Shown here one piece after another: positions 42,758 through 52,455 of a DNA stretch of 64,000 nt. Source of the DNA: Solibacillus ferritrahens (lineage in GTDB: Bacteria; Bacillota; Bacilli; Bacillales_A; Planococcaceae). The DNA is taken from NCBI RefSeq assembly GCF_037027585.1, contig NZ_JAXCLE010000010.1, positions 80,921 to 144,920 on the forward strand. The letters are read 5' to 3'. Position 1 is the first letter of the stretch. Every line of letters begins with the position of its first letter. Under the pieces are notes generated by a model, which saw nothing but the letters and a program-made list of their open reading frames with translations, was not told the origin of the DNA and did no database searches. The position numbers and the translations under genes were made by a program.

Positions 42758-43947
42758 TATTCATTGTCGGGATCATTTGTAGTAAACATATACGTGCGGT
42801 AATGAAATTTCATACTGTACACGAGTCCGATTGCAAGAGCGTTCCCCATCATTGAACTTCCTCCGTAACTAATGAAAGGTAATGGAATCCCTGTGATAGG
42901 TAATAGTTGTATCGTCATCCCGATGTTTTCAAATACATGGAACGTAATCATGGCAATAATACCTGCACATACATAAGTACAAAATGGATCTTTAAGTAAC
43001 AGCGTCATTTTCGTTAAATGGTAAATTAACAAAAAGTATAAGCAAATAACAGCACTCGCACCAACAAAGCCCCATTCTTCACCAATTACTGCGAAAATAA
43101 AGTCTGTATGGTTTTCTGCAACATATACTTCACGTGCCATAAATCCTTTTCCGAAAATTTCTCCAGAACCGATTGCATTTAGTGAGGTAATTAAATGATA
43201 GCCGTCTGAAGTTGCATATGAATACGGATCCAACCAAGAATAAATACGTGCAAATTGATATGGCTGGAATCCAAAAGCTTTTTCAAGGAAATCCTGCATG
43301 TAAAGTGCCATCCATAATAGGGAACCCCCTATAACAGCAGCACCACCGAAAAGAGGTAGAATAATCTTCCAAGTTACTCCTCCCACAATAACAAGTGCTG
43401 CGGTAATCGCGAAAAATACTAATCCTGAACCTAAGTCAGGCTGCAACATAATTAAGGAAAGAGGCACAATAAGTGTTGCTGCAATTTTACCGAGTAACAT
43501 GAAATCCGATTTGATCGTTTTGATTTGGTATCTTTCGTTATGCTTACTTATTAAATAAGCAGTAGCTAAAATGAAAAATGTTTTCATGAACTCAGCGGGT
43601 TGAATGCTTCCGATTGGTGTTTCAAACCAACTTTGAGCACCATTTCGCTCGACGGTAATACCAGTCGATGTTGGAATTGCAACCACTGCAATTAATAGTA
43701 AGAGTCCAAAACCGTATAATGGCCATGCCAGTTTTTTGTATTGATCCGGATCAAAGTACATGACAAATGCGACTATAAAGGCAAAGATTGCATAGTTAAG
43801 TATTTGTCGAGGGACAAAGTTTGTTACGTATTGCCCGGAAGTTTGCGCAGACGCAATAGCCAGTAAGCTTACACCAAAAAATATGAATAGGATAGTTGTA
43901 AGCGGCCAGTCGAAGCGCTTATTAAAATTATAATTGTTTGTATCCAT
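42757..43947 (-). CDS. rodA: Rod-shape peptidoglycan glycosyltransferase RodA (SEDS family)
   Basis: A 396-residue SEDS membrane glycosyltransferase that polymerises lipid II during cell elongation. Family motifs are ERNGAQSWFETPIGSIQPAEF near residues 100-120 (first 20 residues named), MLQPDLGSGLVFF, VAENHTDFIFAVIGEEWG and ITGIPLPFISYGGSSM. The ENHTDFIFA variant and length point to RodA, not FtsW or SpoVE. A GTG at 43956 lies inside AAGGTGAAAAG, so ATG 43947 is the start. No class B PBP gene is adjacent. Confidence 0.9.
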   Translation of the reverse strand: MDTNNYNFNKRFDWPLTTILFIFFGVSLLAIASAQTSGQYVTNFVPRQILNYAIFAFIVAFVMYFDPDQYKKLAWPLYGFGLLLLIAVVAIPTSTGITVERNGAQSWFETPIGSIQPAEFMKTFFILATAYLISKHNERYQIKTIKSDFMLLGKIAATLIVPLSLIMLQPDLGSGLVFFAITAALVIVGGVTWKIILPLFGGAAVIGGSLLWMALYMQDFLEKAFGFQPYQFARIYSWLDPYSYATSDGYHLITSLNAIGSGEIFGKGFMAREVYVAENHTDFIFAVIGEEWGFVGASAVICLYFLLIYHLTKMTLLLKDPFCTYVCAGIIAMITFHVFENIGMTIQLLPITGIPLPFISYGGSSMMGNALAIGLVYSMKFHYRTYMFTTNDPDNE

Positions 43948-44233
43948 TCTTTTCACCTTAAGTTATTAAATTTAACCCATCTAGGGGTTAGAAGATACCA
44001 ACAAATTGAAGGCATTTAATATGAGAACGGGTTAAATAAATTACCAATTCCGGAAAGTATCTTGCATAAAATATAGCAATATTTTAAGCTTTATTAACTT
44101 TATCATATTCTTTGAAAAATTACTTTAGTAACTCCAATTTAAAAGTTCGACGAAACATATGAGAAAATGTTTCATATTTGAATAAGAAGTCATATAATAA
44201 TCATATTATTCATGTTAAAGGGGCGTGCAAGCT

Positions 44234-44983
44234 GTGGCAAAAAAAATGAAGTCTGCTGAAGATTTTATGCATCATTTATATGTCCATATGAACGATGTAG
44301 AAAATTTTGTTATTTATAGTGGGCTTACACTGAGGGGATTTATGACTTCAGTAGAACCAGTAAAGAATGTTTTGCTATTAAGGCACGCCTATGACAATGG
44401 CTCTTTTAACATGCATACACAATTTGATTTTGTTACTAATGAAGATATGCGGGATTTTTTGAAAAGAGAAAGCGACTTAAAGCAGGATATATGCTGGGTA
44501 GATTTCGCGGCAGAGAAAAATGTCAATGCATTGACGCCGCTGGAACAGGCGGAGCTTCTCTATTTAAGTCATAAGCGTGAACCATTAGCATCACCCTTTT
44601 TTAGTAAGCTTCAAAATCGTTACGCTTATTATTCATCTGTGGCAGACAAAATGACAAAAGTATATTACCGTTTCATTGGCGACTCTGAAATACTCATATC
44701 GAATTTATTTAATCAAATGATAAGAGAAAAAGAAGGAGGAGGAAGTTTTTGGAGAAGAAAGAGCAAAAATAATTCCCCTACAATTGATCCTTCCACATTA
44801 AGATTATATAGATCATTTGCAAAAGAGGGTGCATTACTTTCGTTATATAAATTAGATAAGCCAAATGCCCATTATGCAATTGAAGTTCGAGTGTTAAGTG
44901 ACTATGATTATCCGGATGAAGTTTGGGATGATTTAGATGAAATATTAAAACAAGGCTATGATGAATTAATACAAATTAGTTAA
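44234..44983 (+). CDS. Unrecognised protein of 249 aa upstream of ddl
   Basis: A soluble protein with no membrane helix and no motif I can name. Segments include LRGFMTSVEPVKNVLLLRHA near the N-terminus, LTPLEQAELLYLSHKREPL in the middle and an acidic C-terminus (DYPDEVWDDLDEIL). A basic, glycine-rich loop (EGGGSFWRRKSKNN) lies near residue 170. GTG 44234 fits AAAGGGG at about 10 nt; GTG 44225 is only 1 nt away. It has its own terminator and is separate from ddl. Confidence 0.7.
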   Translation: MAKKMKSAEDFMHHLYVHMNDVENFVIYSGLTLRGFMTSVEPVKNVLLLRHAYDNGSFNMHTQFDFVTNEDMRDFLKRESDLKQDICWVDFAAEKNVNALTPLEQAELLYLSHKREPLASPFFSKLQNRYAYYSSVADKMTKVYYRFIGDSEILISNLFNQMIREKEGGGSFWRRKSKNNSPTIDPSTLRLYRSFAKEGALLSLYKLDKPNAHYAIEVRVLSDYDYPDEVWDDLDEILKQGYDELIQIS

Positions 44984-45016
44984 CACTCACAGCGAACCAG
45001 GCAGTGAGTGTTTTTT
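44982..45016 (+). terminator. Intrinsic terminator of the 249-aa gene
   Basis: Nine-bp arms AACACTCAC and GTGAGTGTT followed by T-run; the stem begins at the stop codon. Confidence 0.85.
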
Positions 45017-45080
45017 ATCCGACTTCAGCGTACGACGGATTCGTGATAAAATAACGTTAGTAAAAATGGAGGACAAAAGA

Positions 45081-46154
45081 ATGAAAAAAAGAATCGGTTT
45101 ATTATATGGTGGTAAGTCTGCCGAGCATGAAGTATCACTTTCTACTGCAAAGGCAGTAACGCAAGCGGTAGATTTTAATGAGTTTGACGTCTTTCCGATT
45201 TTTATTACATTAAAGGGTGAATGGCGTGTTGGACCTCAATTAACTGAACCCGCTCAAACAATTGAACAATTACAATTTACAACGACTTCAGAGCAGTCTG
45301 AAAATAATATAACGCAATTTATAAATACCCATATGGAAAATCCATTCGATGTAGTTTTCCCATTATTGCACGGAACGAATGGCGAAGATGGGACTGTGCA
45401 GGGCCTTTTGGAAGTTTTGAATATTCCGTATGTAGGAAATAGTGTACTTGGTTCTGCAGCAGGTATGGATAAAGTGGTAATGAAACAGTTATTTGAAATG
45501 GCAAATTTACCCCAAGTACCATATGAATTTTTTATTCGTAGTGAATGGGAACGAGAAAAGGCAGCATGGATAAAAAAATGCGAAAAAACTCTCGGCTATC
45601 CTATGTTTGTAAAACCGGCTAACCTTGGATCTAGCGTTGGAATTAGTAAAGCTACCAATGCAGAAGAGTTGGAAAAAGCGGTTCAGTTCGCATTGCAATA
45701 TGATCGAAAAATTGTCATTGAACAAGGTATTAAGGCACGCGAAATTGAGCTTGCCGTTTTAGGGAATGATACTCCGAACGTTTCTGTAGCGGGTGAGATT
45801 AAGCCTATGACAGAGTTTTATGATTATGATTCAAAATATAAAGACGGCTCTACAGCGTTGATTATTCCGGCCGAGTTACAAGCAAATGTCTATACAGACT
45901 TAGTGGATATGGCGAAAAGAGCGTTTAAAGCGATTGATGGAGCAGGTTTAGTCAGAGCGGATTTCTTCGTAACGGATAACAATGACATTTTCATTAACGA
46001 AGTGAATACGATGCCAGGCTTTACACCGGTAAGTATGTATCCTTTGTTATGGCAGCATACAGATGTACCATATCCTCAACTAGTTAAAGAACTTATTAAC
46101 TTAGCATTAGAGCGCCATACTGAAAAACAACAGCTTCAATACAATAGAGATTGA
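45081..46154 (+). CDS. ddl: D-alanine-D-alanine ligase
   Basis: A 357-residue ATP-grasp enzyme that makes the D-Ala-D-Ala dipeptide of peptidoglycan precursors. Motifs are GGKSAEHEVSL (residues about 10-20), LHGTNGEDGTVQGLLE, FVKPANLGSSVGISKA and the metal site DFFVTDNNDIFINEVNTMPG. The GTG/ATG choice: the frame opens at 45066, but GGAGG is 8 nt from ATG 45081. It is followed 12 bp later by murF, the next step in the pathway, as in B. subtilis. Confidence 0.95.
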   Translation: MKKRIGLLYGGKSAEHEVSLSTAKAVTQAVDFNEFDVFPIFITLKGEWRVGPQLTEPAQTIEQLQFTTTSEQSENNITQFINTHMENPFDVVFPLLHGTNGEDGTVQGLLEVLNIPYVGNSVLGSAAGMDKVVMKQLFEMANLPQVPYEFFIRSEWEREKAAWIKKCEKTLGYPMFVKPANLGSSVGISKATNAEELEKAVQFALQYDRKIVIEQGIKAREIELAVLGNDTPNVSVAGEIKPMTEFYDYDSKYKDGSTALIIPAELQANVYTDLVDMAKRAFKAIDGAGLVRADFFVTDNNDIFINEVNTMPGFTPVSMYPLLWQHTDVPYPQLVKELINLALERHTEKQQLQYNRD

Positions 46155-46166
46155 GTGGGATAAAAA

Positions 46167-47537
46167 GTGAAAAAAAAATTACAGCAGCTCGCAACATGGC
46201 TAACTATAGAAAATCAATCATTTCCTGAAACGGTTGTCACAGGTATTTCCATTGATACACGCACAATCACTGAAGGCGATTTATTTATTCCTTTTCGCGG
46301 TGAGGCAGTAAATGGGCATCGCTTTGTGGATCAGGCCTTTGAAAAAGGAGCCGCAGCGTCATTGTGGATGAAAGACGAACCTAATCCACCGGAGCATCTG
46401 CCGTTGATATTTGTAGATGATCCGGAACAGGCACTGCAGAAAATGGCGGAATGTTATCGCAATGAGCATAAAGCGACGTTTATCGGGATTACCGGCTCAA
46501 ACGGGAAAACATCCTCCAAAGACATTTTAGCGGGTACCCTTTCTCCGTATTTTAAAGTGCAAAAGACAATTGGTAATTTTAATAACCAATTAGGTTTACC
46601 GATTACAATATTACAGCTAGATGAAGATACAGAGATTTCCGTTTTGGAAATGGGGATGAGTGGCTTCGGTGAGATTGAATTTTTAACTAAACTAGCACGC
46701 CCGCATTATGTAATTATTACAAATATCGGCGAAGCCCATATGCAAGATTTAGGGTCGCGTGAAGGTATTGCAAATGCGAAATTTGAAATAGTAAAAGGTT
46801 TAAATGAGGAAGGTTTACTTTTCTTTGATGGAGATGAGCCATTATTGCAAAGTCTTGTTGCCAAAACTCCGAATTTAAAAACTCAGTCGTTCGGTTTTAC
46901 CGGAAAACAAGACTTAGTGGCGTCGAATATTGTAGCGACAGCACAAGGCAGCAGCTTTCATGTTGAAGGCGTCATTAATGGAGACTTCTTTATATCTGTC
47001 TTAGGTGAACATCAAGTAAAGAATACATTAAATACGATGCTCGTAAGTAAAGCTTTAGGGTTAACGGATGAGCAAATTCGCGAGGCATTAAAGCAAGTAG
47101 TATTGACAGATATGCGTATGCAGCTTATTTCAGTAGGAGAGCTGTTATTTATTAATGACGCATACAATGCTGCGCCAACATCGATGCACGCAGCAATTCA
47201 TTTTATTGAGCAAACGACGATTCGGAAAGAAAAGTGGCTTGTCCTTGGAGATATGCTGGAGTTAGGGAATGATGAGCAGTCGATGCATGAAGAAATATTC
47301 GCACATATCGACCATCATAAAATTAGCTATGTCTGCCTATATGGCCCACGCATGAAATGGCTATATGAAAAGCTGAAGGCTAAATTTGATGCGAATCACT
47401 TAGTATATTCTGAACAAGACTATAATCCAATTATAAATAAAATAAAATTAAACGCGACGAGTGATTCCATTATTTTAGTAAAAGGCTCACGAGGTATGCA
47501 ATTAGAAAAAATTATTCAATCAAACGAGTTGGCATAG
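46167..47537 (+). CDS. murF: UDP-N-acetylmuramoyl-tripeptide-D-Ala-D-Ala ligase
   Basis: MurF adds the dipeptide made by Ddl to UDP-MurNAc-tripeptide. The 456-residue Mur ligase has an N-terminal UDP-binding region (GISIDTRTITEGDLFIPFRG), the ATP loop GITGSNGKTSSKD near residue 109, FNNQLGLP, and the C-terminal INDAYNAAPTSM. The start is GTG 46167. It overlaps functionally and probably transcriptionally with ddl. Confidence 0.95.
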   Translation: MKKKLQQLATWLTIENQSFPETVVTGISIDTRTITEGDLFIPFRGEAVNGHRFVDQAFEKGAAASLWMKDEPNPPEHLPLIFVDDPEQALQKMAECYRNEHKATFIGITGSNGKTSSKDILAGTLSPYFKVQKTIGNFNNQLGLPITILQLDEDTEISVLEMGMSGFGEIEFLTKLARPHYVIITNIGEAHMQDLGSREGIANAKFEIVKGLNEEGLLFFDGDEPLLQSLVAKTPNLKTQSFGFTGKQDLVASNIVATAQGSSFHVEGVINGDFFISVLGEHQVKNTLNTMLVSKALGLTDEQIREALKQVVLTDMRMQLISVGELLFINDAYNAAPTSMHAAIHFIEQTTIRKEKWLVLGDMLELGNDEQSMHEEIFAHIDHHKISYVCLYGPRMKWLYEKLKAKFDANHLVYSEQDYNPIINKIKLNATSDSIILVKGSRGMQLEKIIQSNELA

Positions 47538-47555
47538 AGCTAACTCGTTTTTTTT
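47522..47555 (+). terminator. Intrinsic terminator overlapping the murF stop
   Basis: Arms AAACGAGTT and AACTCGTTT, the left one inside the last codons, then eight T. Confidence 0.85.
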
Positions 47556-47629
47556 AGTGCAGAAACTTTTTTCTTCAGCGAGAGTCACTTATTATATTTA
47601 TAAGAACATCAATAAAAGTGGGTGAATTG

Positions 47630-48322
47630 ATGATTACAGGCGTACTTTTTTTACATGGATTTTCAGGTGGACCGTATGAAGTAGAACCTTTTGTGCATTA
47701 TATAGAACAACGTACAGATTGGGTTATAAGTGTTCCTACATTTTCAGGTCACGGGGATGCAGAACATTTAACGATGAGAGGTTATAAGGCGGAGCATTGG
47801 ATGATGGAAGCGGAAATTGCTTATCGCCAGCTACAAAAGCAAGTAGATGATGTGATTGTTGTTGGTTTTTCAATGGGCGGAGTTATTGCCATGTATTTAT
47901 CAATCCGTTATCCAGTAAAAAAATTAGTGTTATTAAGTGCTGCGGTAAAGTATTTAGATCCAACCCAGTTAGTGAAAGATATTCGAGCAATTGCTCAAGA
48001 TATGGTTTATAAAAAGTTGGAAGAAAATGAATTGTTTGCACGCTATAAAGATAAGTTTAAAAATGTCCCACTATCGGCGACGGTTGAATTTATGAAAGTC
48101 GTTAAAAAGACGGAACCTTATATTAAAAATATTCAATGCCCAACCTTTATTGTTCAGGGAAGGCTTGACGGCATCGTACCGAATACGACGGCACAGATTT
48201 TATACAATAAAATTCATTCACAGCAGAAGCAAATGTATATTTCAGATTGTGGAAAGCATCATATTTGCTATAGTGATGATTGTGAAGAATGGTTTGATGC
48301 AGTGTTCAAATTTATAAGATGA
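47630..48322 (+). CDS. Alpha/beta-hydrolase, carboxylesterase type
   Basis: A 230-residue soluble esterase of the Est30/YvaK kind. Oxyanion region LFLHGFSGGPYE near the N-terminus, nucleophile elbow GFSMGG (serine near residue 91), an acid in QGRLDGIVP and the catalytic histidine in CGKHHICYSDD. It presumably hydrolyses short-chain esters. The frame opens at GTG 47618; ATG 47630 has GGGTGA at 5 nt and is preferred. Confidence 0.88.
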   Translation: MITGVLFLHGFSGGPYEVEPFVHYIEQRTDWVISVPTFSGHGDAEHLTMRGYKAEHWMMEAEIAYRQLQKQVDDVIVVGFSMGGVIAMYLSIRYPVKKLVLLSAAVKYLDPTQLVKDIRAIAQDMVYKKLEENELFARYKDKFKNVPLSATVEFMKVVKKTEPYIKNIQCPTFIVQGRLDGIVPNTTAQILYNKIHSQQKQMYISDCGKHHICYSDDCEEWFDAVFKFIR

Positions 48323-48356
48323 ATAAATGTCAGACTATTCGATACAAGCATTATCA

Positions 48357-48385
48357 TTGCATACCGTTACAACCCATGTTAGACT
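48357..48385 (+). promoter_or_regulatory. Sigma-A promoter of cshA
   Basis: TTGCAT, 17-bp spacer, TAGACT, about 300 bp before the cshA start. Transcription from here would produce a leader of nearly 300 nt. Confidence 0.55.
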
Positions 48386-48413
48386 AATAAGAGCAATGGA
48401 TACATTTTGTGCG

Positions 48414-48451
48414 AAGACTCTTCAGACTTTTTGATGAAGAGTACTTTTTTT
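48414..48451 (+). terminator. Terminator-like hairpin early in the cshA leader
   Basis: Arms ACTCTTCA and TGAAGAGT (extended with a bulged A by AAG/CTT) followed by eight T. It lies about 25 nt after the predicted start point and 237 nt before the gene, so it is either an attenuator, the end of a tiny RNA, or a late terminator of the esterase gene. Confidence 0.65.
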
Positions 48452-48687
48452 TGATAAACGGTTTTATTCTATTTTTTTTAAACAAGCAAGAACAAATATC
48501 AACGGTAGAATTGAACCGCTCGGCAATGACCGGGCTTTCCTTTTCATATAAGAGACTCTGCACGTGAAGCAGAGAGAATTTTTAAGTAACGGAAACGTTC
48601 CACATACAATGGCTCGAAATTTGCCGCCATTTCATCTGAAAATGTAACCATTTGTCAACTTATATAGGACAAAGGAGATTGAAGAGT
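48452..48687 (+). promoter_or_regulatory. Structured 5' leader of cshA
   Basis: Contains hairpins GCTCGG-CAATGA-CCGGGC (near 48518-48535) and CTCTGC-ACGTGAA-GCAGAG (near 48554-48572), then AAAGGAG and the TTG start. No recognised riboswitch. Confidence 0.5.
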
Positions 48688-50244
48688 TTGACAAATTTTT
48701 CAGAATTAAACATTAGTGAATCGACATTACGCTCAATTAAGCGTATGGGATTTGAAGAAGCAACACCAATCCAAGAAGGAACAATAACGTTTGCAATGGC
48801 TGGCCGTGACGTATTAGGTCAAGCGCAGACAGGTACTGGTAAAACAGCTGCATTTGGTATTCCATTAATCGAGAAAATCGATCCAAAAAATCCAAATGTT
48901 CAAGCTTTGGTAATTGCTCCAACTCGTGAATTAGCAATCCAAGTATCAGAAGAACTTTATAAATTAGGATATGACAAACGTATAAAATTATTATCAGTTT
49001 ACGGTGGTCAAGAAATCGGCCGTCAAATCCGTGCACTAAAAAATAATCCTCAAATTATTGTAGGTACACCAGGTCGTATTCAAGACCATATTAACCGTCG
49101 TACATTACGCTTAGACGAAGTTCAAACTTTAGTTTTAGACGAAGCAGACGAAATGTTAAACATGGGCTTCATCGATGATATTAATGCGATTTTAGAAAAC
49201 GTACCATCGACTCGCCAAACATTACTATTCTCAGCGACAATGCCTCCAGCAATCCGTAAAATTGCAGAGACATTTATGAAAAATCCTGAAATCGTAAAAA
49301 TTAAAGCGAAAGAATTAACAATGGAAAACATTGAACAATTTTTCGTAAAAGCAACAGAGCGTGAAAAATTCGATGCGTTATCTCGTTTATTGGACTCTCA
49401 AAAACCAGAATTAGCAATCATTTTCGGTCGTACAAAACGCCGTGTTGATGAGTTAAGCCAAGCTTTAGGTTTACGTGGTTTCATAGCAGAAGGTATCCAC
49501 GGTGATTTATCTCAAGCGAAACGTATTTCTGTATTACGTCAGTTTAAAGAAGGTAAAATCGATATTTTAATCGCAACCGACGTAGCTGCTCGTGGTTTAG
49601 ATATTTCAGGTGTAACACATGTTTACAACTTTGATATTCCACAAGATCCAGAATCTTACGTTCACCGAATCGGTCGTACAGGCCGTGCTGGTAAATCGGG
49701 TACTGCAATTACTTTTGTAACTCCACGTGAAATGGGTTACTTACGTATTGTTGAAGAAACTACTAAAAAACGTATGACACCTTTAAACCCACCAAGCTCA
49801 GCAGAAGCTTTAGTTGGTTTACAAGAAGATGCGATGAAAACATTAGTAGAGTTGGCAAATAATGATTTAGGTAACTACCGTGAATTAGCTGCGAAGTTAT
49901 TAGAAAATAACGAAGCATTAGATTTAGTGGCAGCTGCATTAAAATCAATTACAAAAGAGCCGGATGCTACACCGGTATCATTATCCGAAGAACGTCCATT
50001 ACCAATGCGTCGTGAACGTTCAGGTGGCGGCGGTGGCCGTGGCCGTGGTGGTAATGACCGTAACCGTGGTGGCGGTAACCGCAGTGGTGGTGGAGACCGT
50101 CGCGGAGGAGATCGCCGTCGTGAAGGTGGCGGTGGCGGAAGTCGTACTGCTAGCGGTGGAAGTCGTGAAGGAGGTCGCCGTGAAGGTGGCGCTCGTCGCG
50201 AAGGATCTCGTGATCGTCGTCCACGTCCACGTCGCGAAGACTAA
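48688..50244 (+). CDS. cshA: DEAD-box RNA helicase CshA
   Basis: A 518-residue ATP-dependent RNA helicase linked to the degradosome, ribosome assembly and cold growth. Motifs: FSELNISESTLRSIKRMGF (Q-motif region), AQTGTGKT (residues 46-53), PTRELA, DEAD (151-154), SAT, HRIGRTGRAGK. The last 75 or so residues form an arginine/glycine tail (repeated GGG, RGG and RR units) typical of CshA. TTG 48688, ten nt after AAAGGAG, gives the usual MTNFSELN start; the frame to 48652 has no site. Confidence 0.94.
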   Translation: MTNFSELNISESTLRSIKRMGFEEATPIQEGTITFAMAGRDVLGQAQTGTGKTAAFGIPLIEKIDPKNPNVQALVIAPTRELAIQVSEELYKLGYDKRIKLLSVYGGQEIGRQIRALKNNPQIIVGTPGRIQDHINRRTLRLDEVQTLVLDEADEMLNMGFIDDINAILENVPSTRQTLLFSATMPPAIRKIAETFMKNPEIVKIKAKELTMENIEQFFVKATEREKFDALSRLLDSQKPELAIIFGRTKRRVDELSQALGLRGFIAEGIHGDLSQAKRISVLRQFKEGKIDILIATDVAARGLDISGVTHVYNFDIPQDPESYVHRIGRTGRAGKSGTAITFVTPREMGYLRIVEETTKKRMTPLNPPSSAEALVGLQEDAMKTLVELANNDLGNYRELAAKLLENNEALDLVAAALKSITKEPDATPVSLSEERPLPMRRERSGGGGGRGRGGNDRNRGGGNRSGGGDRRGGDRRREGGGGGSRTASGGSREGGRREGGARREGSRDRRPRPRRED

Positions 50245-50252
50245 TAACATCC

Positions 50253-50287
50253 AAACACATCAACGAATTATCGTTGGTGTGTTTTTT
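50253..50287 (+). terminator. Intrinsic terminator of cshA
   Basis: Fourteen-bp stem AAACACATCAACGA / TCGTTGGTGTGTTT, 4-nt loop, T-run. Confidence 0.9.
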
Positions 50288-50458
50288 TACATAAAACGTA
50301 GGATATATATAAACTTTTCATAAATTATTTAACAAAAGTGCCATTTATCTATACTATATAAGGTAATGGGAAATTTTTAACACCATTTATATGGGAACAA
50401 TGAAACAATTAAGAGGTTGAACCGTATAGCATAATAGAAAGAAAGAGGTGTAAAGCTT

Positions 50459-50938
50459 GTGAGAGAACAACCGAGATACCAATTACCGAAAAAAGCACAA
50501 ACTGTTTGGCGATTATATGGTCTAATTCAAACTATATTCATTGCTCTTCTCGTCGCGGGAGTTATATTTCTAGTTGTGACATTTGATTGGCCGCAGTGGA
50601 TTATGTGGATCGCTATTGCACTTGTAGTTTTATCCATCATTTTTTCCGTCGCTGTCTTTCCGAGTATACGTTGGAGAATCTGGCGCTATGAAGTGCGAGA
50701 GCAGGAAATTGAGATTCAAAGTGGGTTATTTGTTGTAAAACGAACATTAATACCAATGGTGCGTGTTCAGCATGTAGATACTGAACAAGGTCCAATCTTA
50801 AAAAAATATACGTTAGCCAATATTTCAATTTCTTCAGCGGCAACTGTACATACAATACCAATGTTAAAAGTGGAGGAAGCCGACTTACTACGGACAAAAA
50901 TTTCTGAACTTGCAAGGGTGGCGGAAGATGATGTCTAA
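50459..50938 (+). CDS. ydbS: Bacterial PH-domain membrane protein YdbS
   Basis: A 159-residue protein with two membrane helices (residues about 20-40 and 46-65) and one bPH2 (DUF304) domain: YEVREQEIEIQSGLFVVKRT, then IPMVRVQHVDTEQGP. B. subtilis YdbS and YdbT act together in resistance to amyloliquecidin/other bacteriocins according to family reports; here function is inferred from homology only. GTG start 8 nt after AAAGAGGTG. It overlaps ydbT. Confidence 0.87.
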   Translation: MREQPRYQLPKKAQTVWRLYGLIQTIFIALLVAGVIFLVVTFDWPQWIMWIAIALVVLSIIFSVAVFPSIRWRIWRYEVREQEIEIQSGLFVVKRTLIPMVRVQHVDTEQGPILKKYTLANISISSAATVHTIPMLKVEEADLLRTKISELARVAEDDV

Positions 50939-52403
50939 TGAAAAATATAAACTTCACCCCGTTACAGCTGTTATTAACGTAGTAAAAGCATTAAAAGACC
51001 TATTGATTCCGATTGTTATTATTATAGTTGCAAACGGTTTTAACTTTAATTTGGATTTTCGCAGTGAAACGTTTTTCAGTGAAATGATTCCACTTTTTAT
51101 TTTAGTGATTGTCGTCTTTGGTACGATGGTGAATGGGTTAATTAAGTGGTGGACCTTTGTATACTGGTATGAAGATAGTGAACTTCGGGTTGAATACGGA
51201 TTATTTGTAAAGAAGAAGCGTTATATTCCATTCGATCGCATTCAAAATTTAAATTACAAAGAAGGAATTTTTCATCGTCTCTTTAAGCTCGTGCAGGTGC
51301 AAGTGGAAACGGCAGGGAGCAAAAGTGGTAAGCCTGAAGCTGAGTTGACTGCTGTTACGAGAGCGGCAGCGGACGATGTAGAAATTCAAATGAAAAAAGC
51401 AAAGCAAAAGACACCAATTGAAAGTGAACTAATGGAAGTAGTCGAAGAGGAAGAGTCTCCTTCAACTATTTTGCATAAAATGAAGGTACCTGAACTGTTA
51501 TTGTTGGCATCTACTTCTAGTGGGATCGGTGTTGTATTGGCTGGGGTATTTGCTGTCTTATCGCAATTTGCGGAATTTATTCCATTTGATGCGATTTATG
51601 ATGAAGTGGCATTTTTAATGGAATACAGCTTTATCGCGGCAATGATATTGATTGCTCTTGCCCTCATGGTAGCGTGGGTAATATCAGTTGGGATTACATT
51701 TTTAAATTATTATAGCTTCACAGTGAGTAAACAGCAGAACCGTTTAATTATTACTCGTGGGTTAATTGAAAAAAAACGCGTAACGATTCCAATAAATCGT
51801 GTACAGGCAATTAAACTTGTGGAAAATCCATTCCAGCAAATGCTAGGCTTAGCGTCAATTGCTGTGGAAAGTGCTGGTGGAGGATTCAGTGGGGAAGCGG
51901 ATAAAAAAATTATATTATTTCCGTTAATTGCAAAAAAAGAAGCGTTAAAGCCATTGGCAGAATTGTTTCCTGAATATGATTTTCAGCTTGCGAAAGTAAT
52001 TCAGCCCCCTAAAAAAGCGTTACCCTTCTTCTATCGGATAGATTTTATTTGGCTCGTACCATTGATCGCTGCGATTTCTTATTTTTTCTATCCATATGGA
52101 TTACTGTCCTTACTATTGGTGTTACCAATAATTTTATTGGGAATATGGCAATTTAAAACAACTGGCTATACACTGGAAGGTCAGCAAATTACGATTGTCT
52201 CTCGCATCTTTAGCCGTGTAACATTTTTCGCATTAAAAAAACGTGTGCAGGTAACACAGGGGAGTCAAACCTATTTCCAAAAACGTCGTAAAATTGGCTC
52301 CGCGAAAATAGTTGTTATGTCCGGGATGACAGGAGCTTCGGCAACTGTACGAAATATAGATCAAGAAGAAGTTGAAAAGATATTAACTTGGTATGAATAT
52401 TAA
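50928..52403 (+). CDS. ydbT: Multi-PH-domain membrane protein YdbT
   Basis: About 491 residues with three bPH2 repeats separated by membrane helix pairs. The repeats read VEYGLFVKKKRYIPFDRIQN, then ITRGLIEKKRVTIPINRVQA and IVSRIFSRVTFFALKKRVQV. The partner of YdbS, both cytoplasmic-membrane proteins. The start (ATG 50928 or 50931) lies inside ydbS with a weak GGCGGAAG site, so translation is probably coupled. Confidence 0.87.
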   Translation: MMSNEKYKLHPVTAVINVVKALKDLLIPIVIIIVANGFNFNLDFRSETFFSEMIPLFILVIVVFGTMVNGLIKWWTFVYWYEDSELRVEYGLFVKKKRYIPFDRIQNLNYKEGIFHRLFKLVQVQVETAGSKSGKPEAELTAVTRAAADDVEIQMKKAKQKTPIESELMEVVEEEESPSTILHKMKVPELLLLASTSSGIGVVLAGVFAVLSQFAEFIPFDAIYDEVAFLMEYSFIAAMILIALALMVAWVISVGITFLNYYSFTVSKQQNRLIITRGLIEKKRVTIPINRVQAIKLVENPFQQMLGLASIAVESAGGGFSGEADKKIILFPLIAKKEALKPLAELFPEYDFQLAKVIQPPKKALPFFYRIDFIWLVPLIAAISYFFYPYGLLSLLLVLPIILLGIWQFKTTGYTLEGQQITIVSRIFSRVTFFALKKRVQVTQGSQTYFQKRRKIGSAKIVVMSGMTGASATVRNIDQEEVEKILTWYEY

Positions 52404-52407
52404 AAAG

Positions 52408-52455
52408 AATAGGATGTGTGCAAAAGTAATTCCTTTTTCACACATCCTATTTTTA
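52408..52455. terminator. Bidirectional terminator between ydbT and the rhomboid gene
   Basis: Thirteen-bp arms AATAGGATGTGTG and CACACATCCTATT, with T-runs on both strands. Confidence 0.85.

Noticed and set aside
49964..50323. Long valine/alanine-rich frame over the end of cshA
   Set aside because: It is the out-of-frame reading of the arginine/glycine repeat coding for the CshA tail, with no ribosome site.
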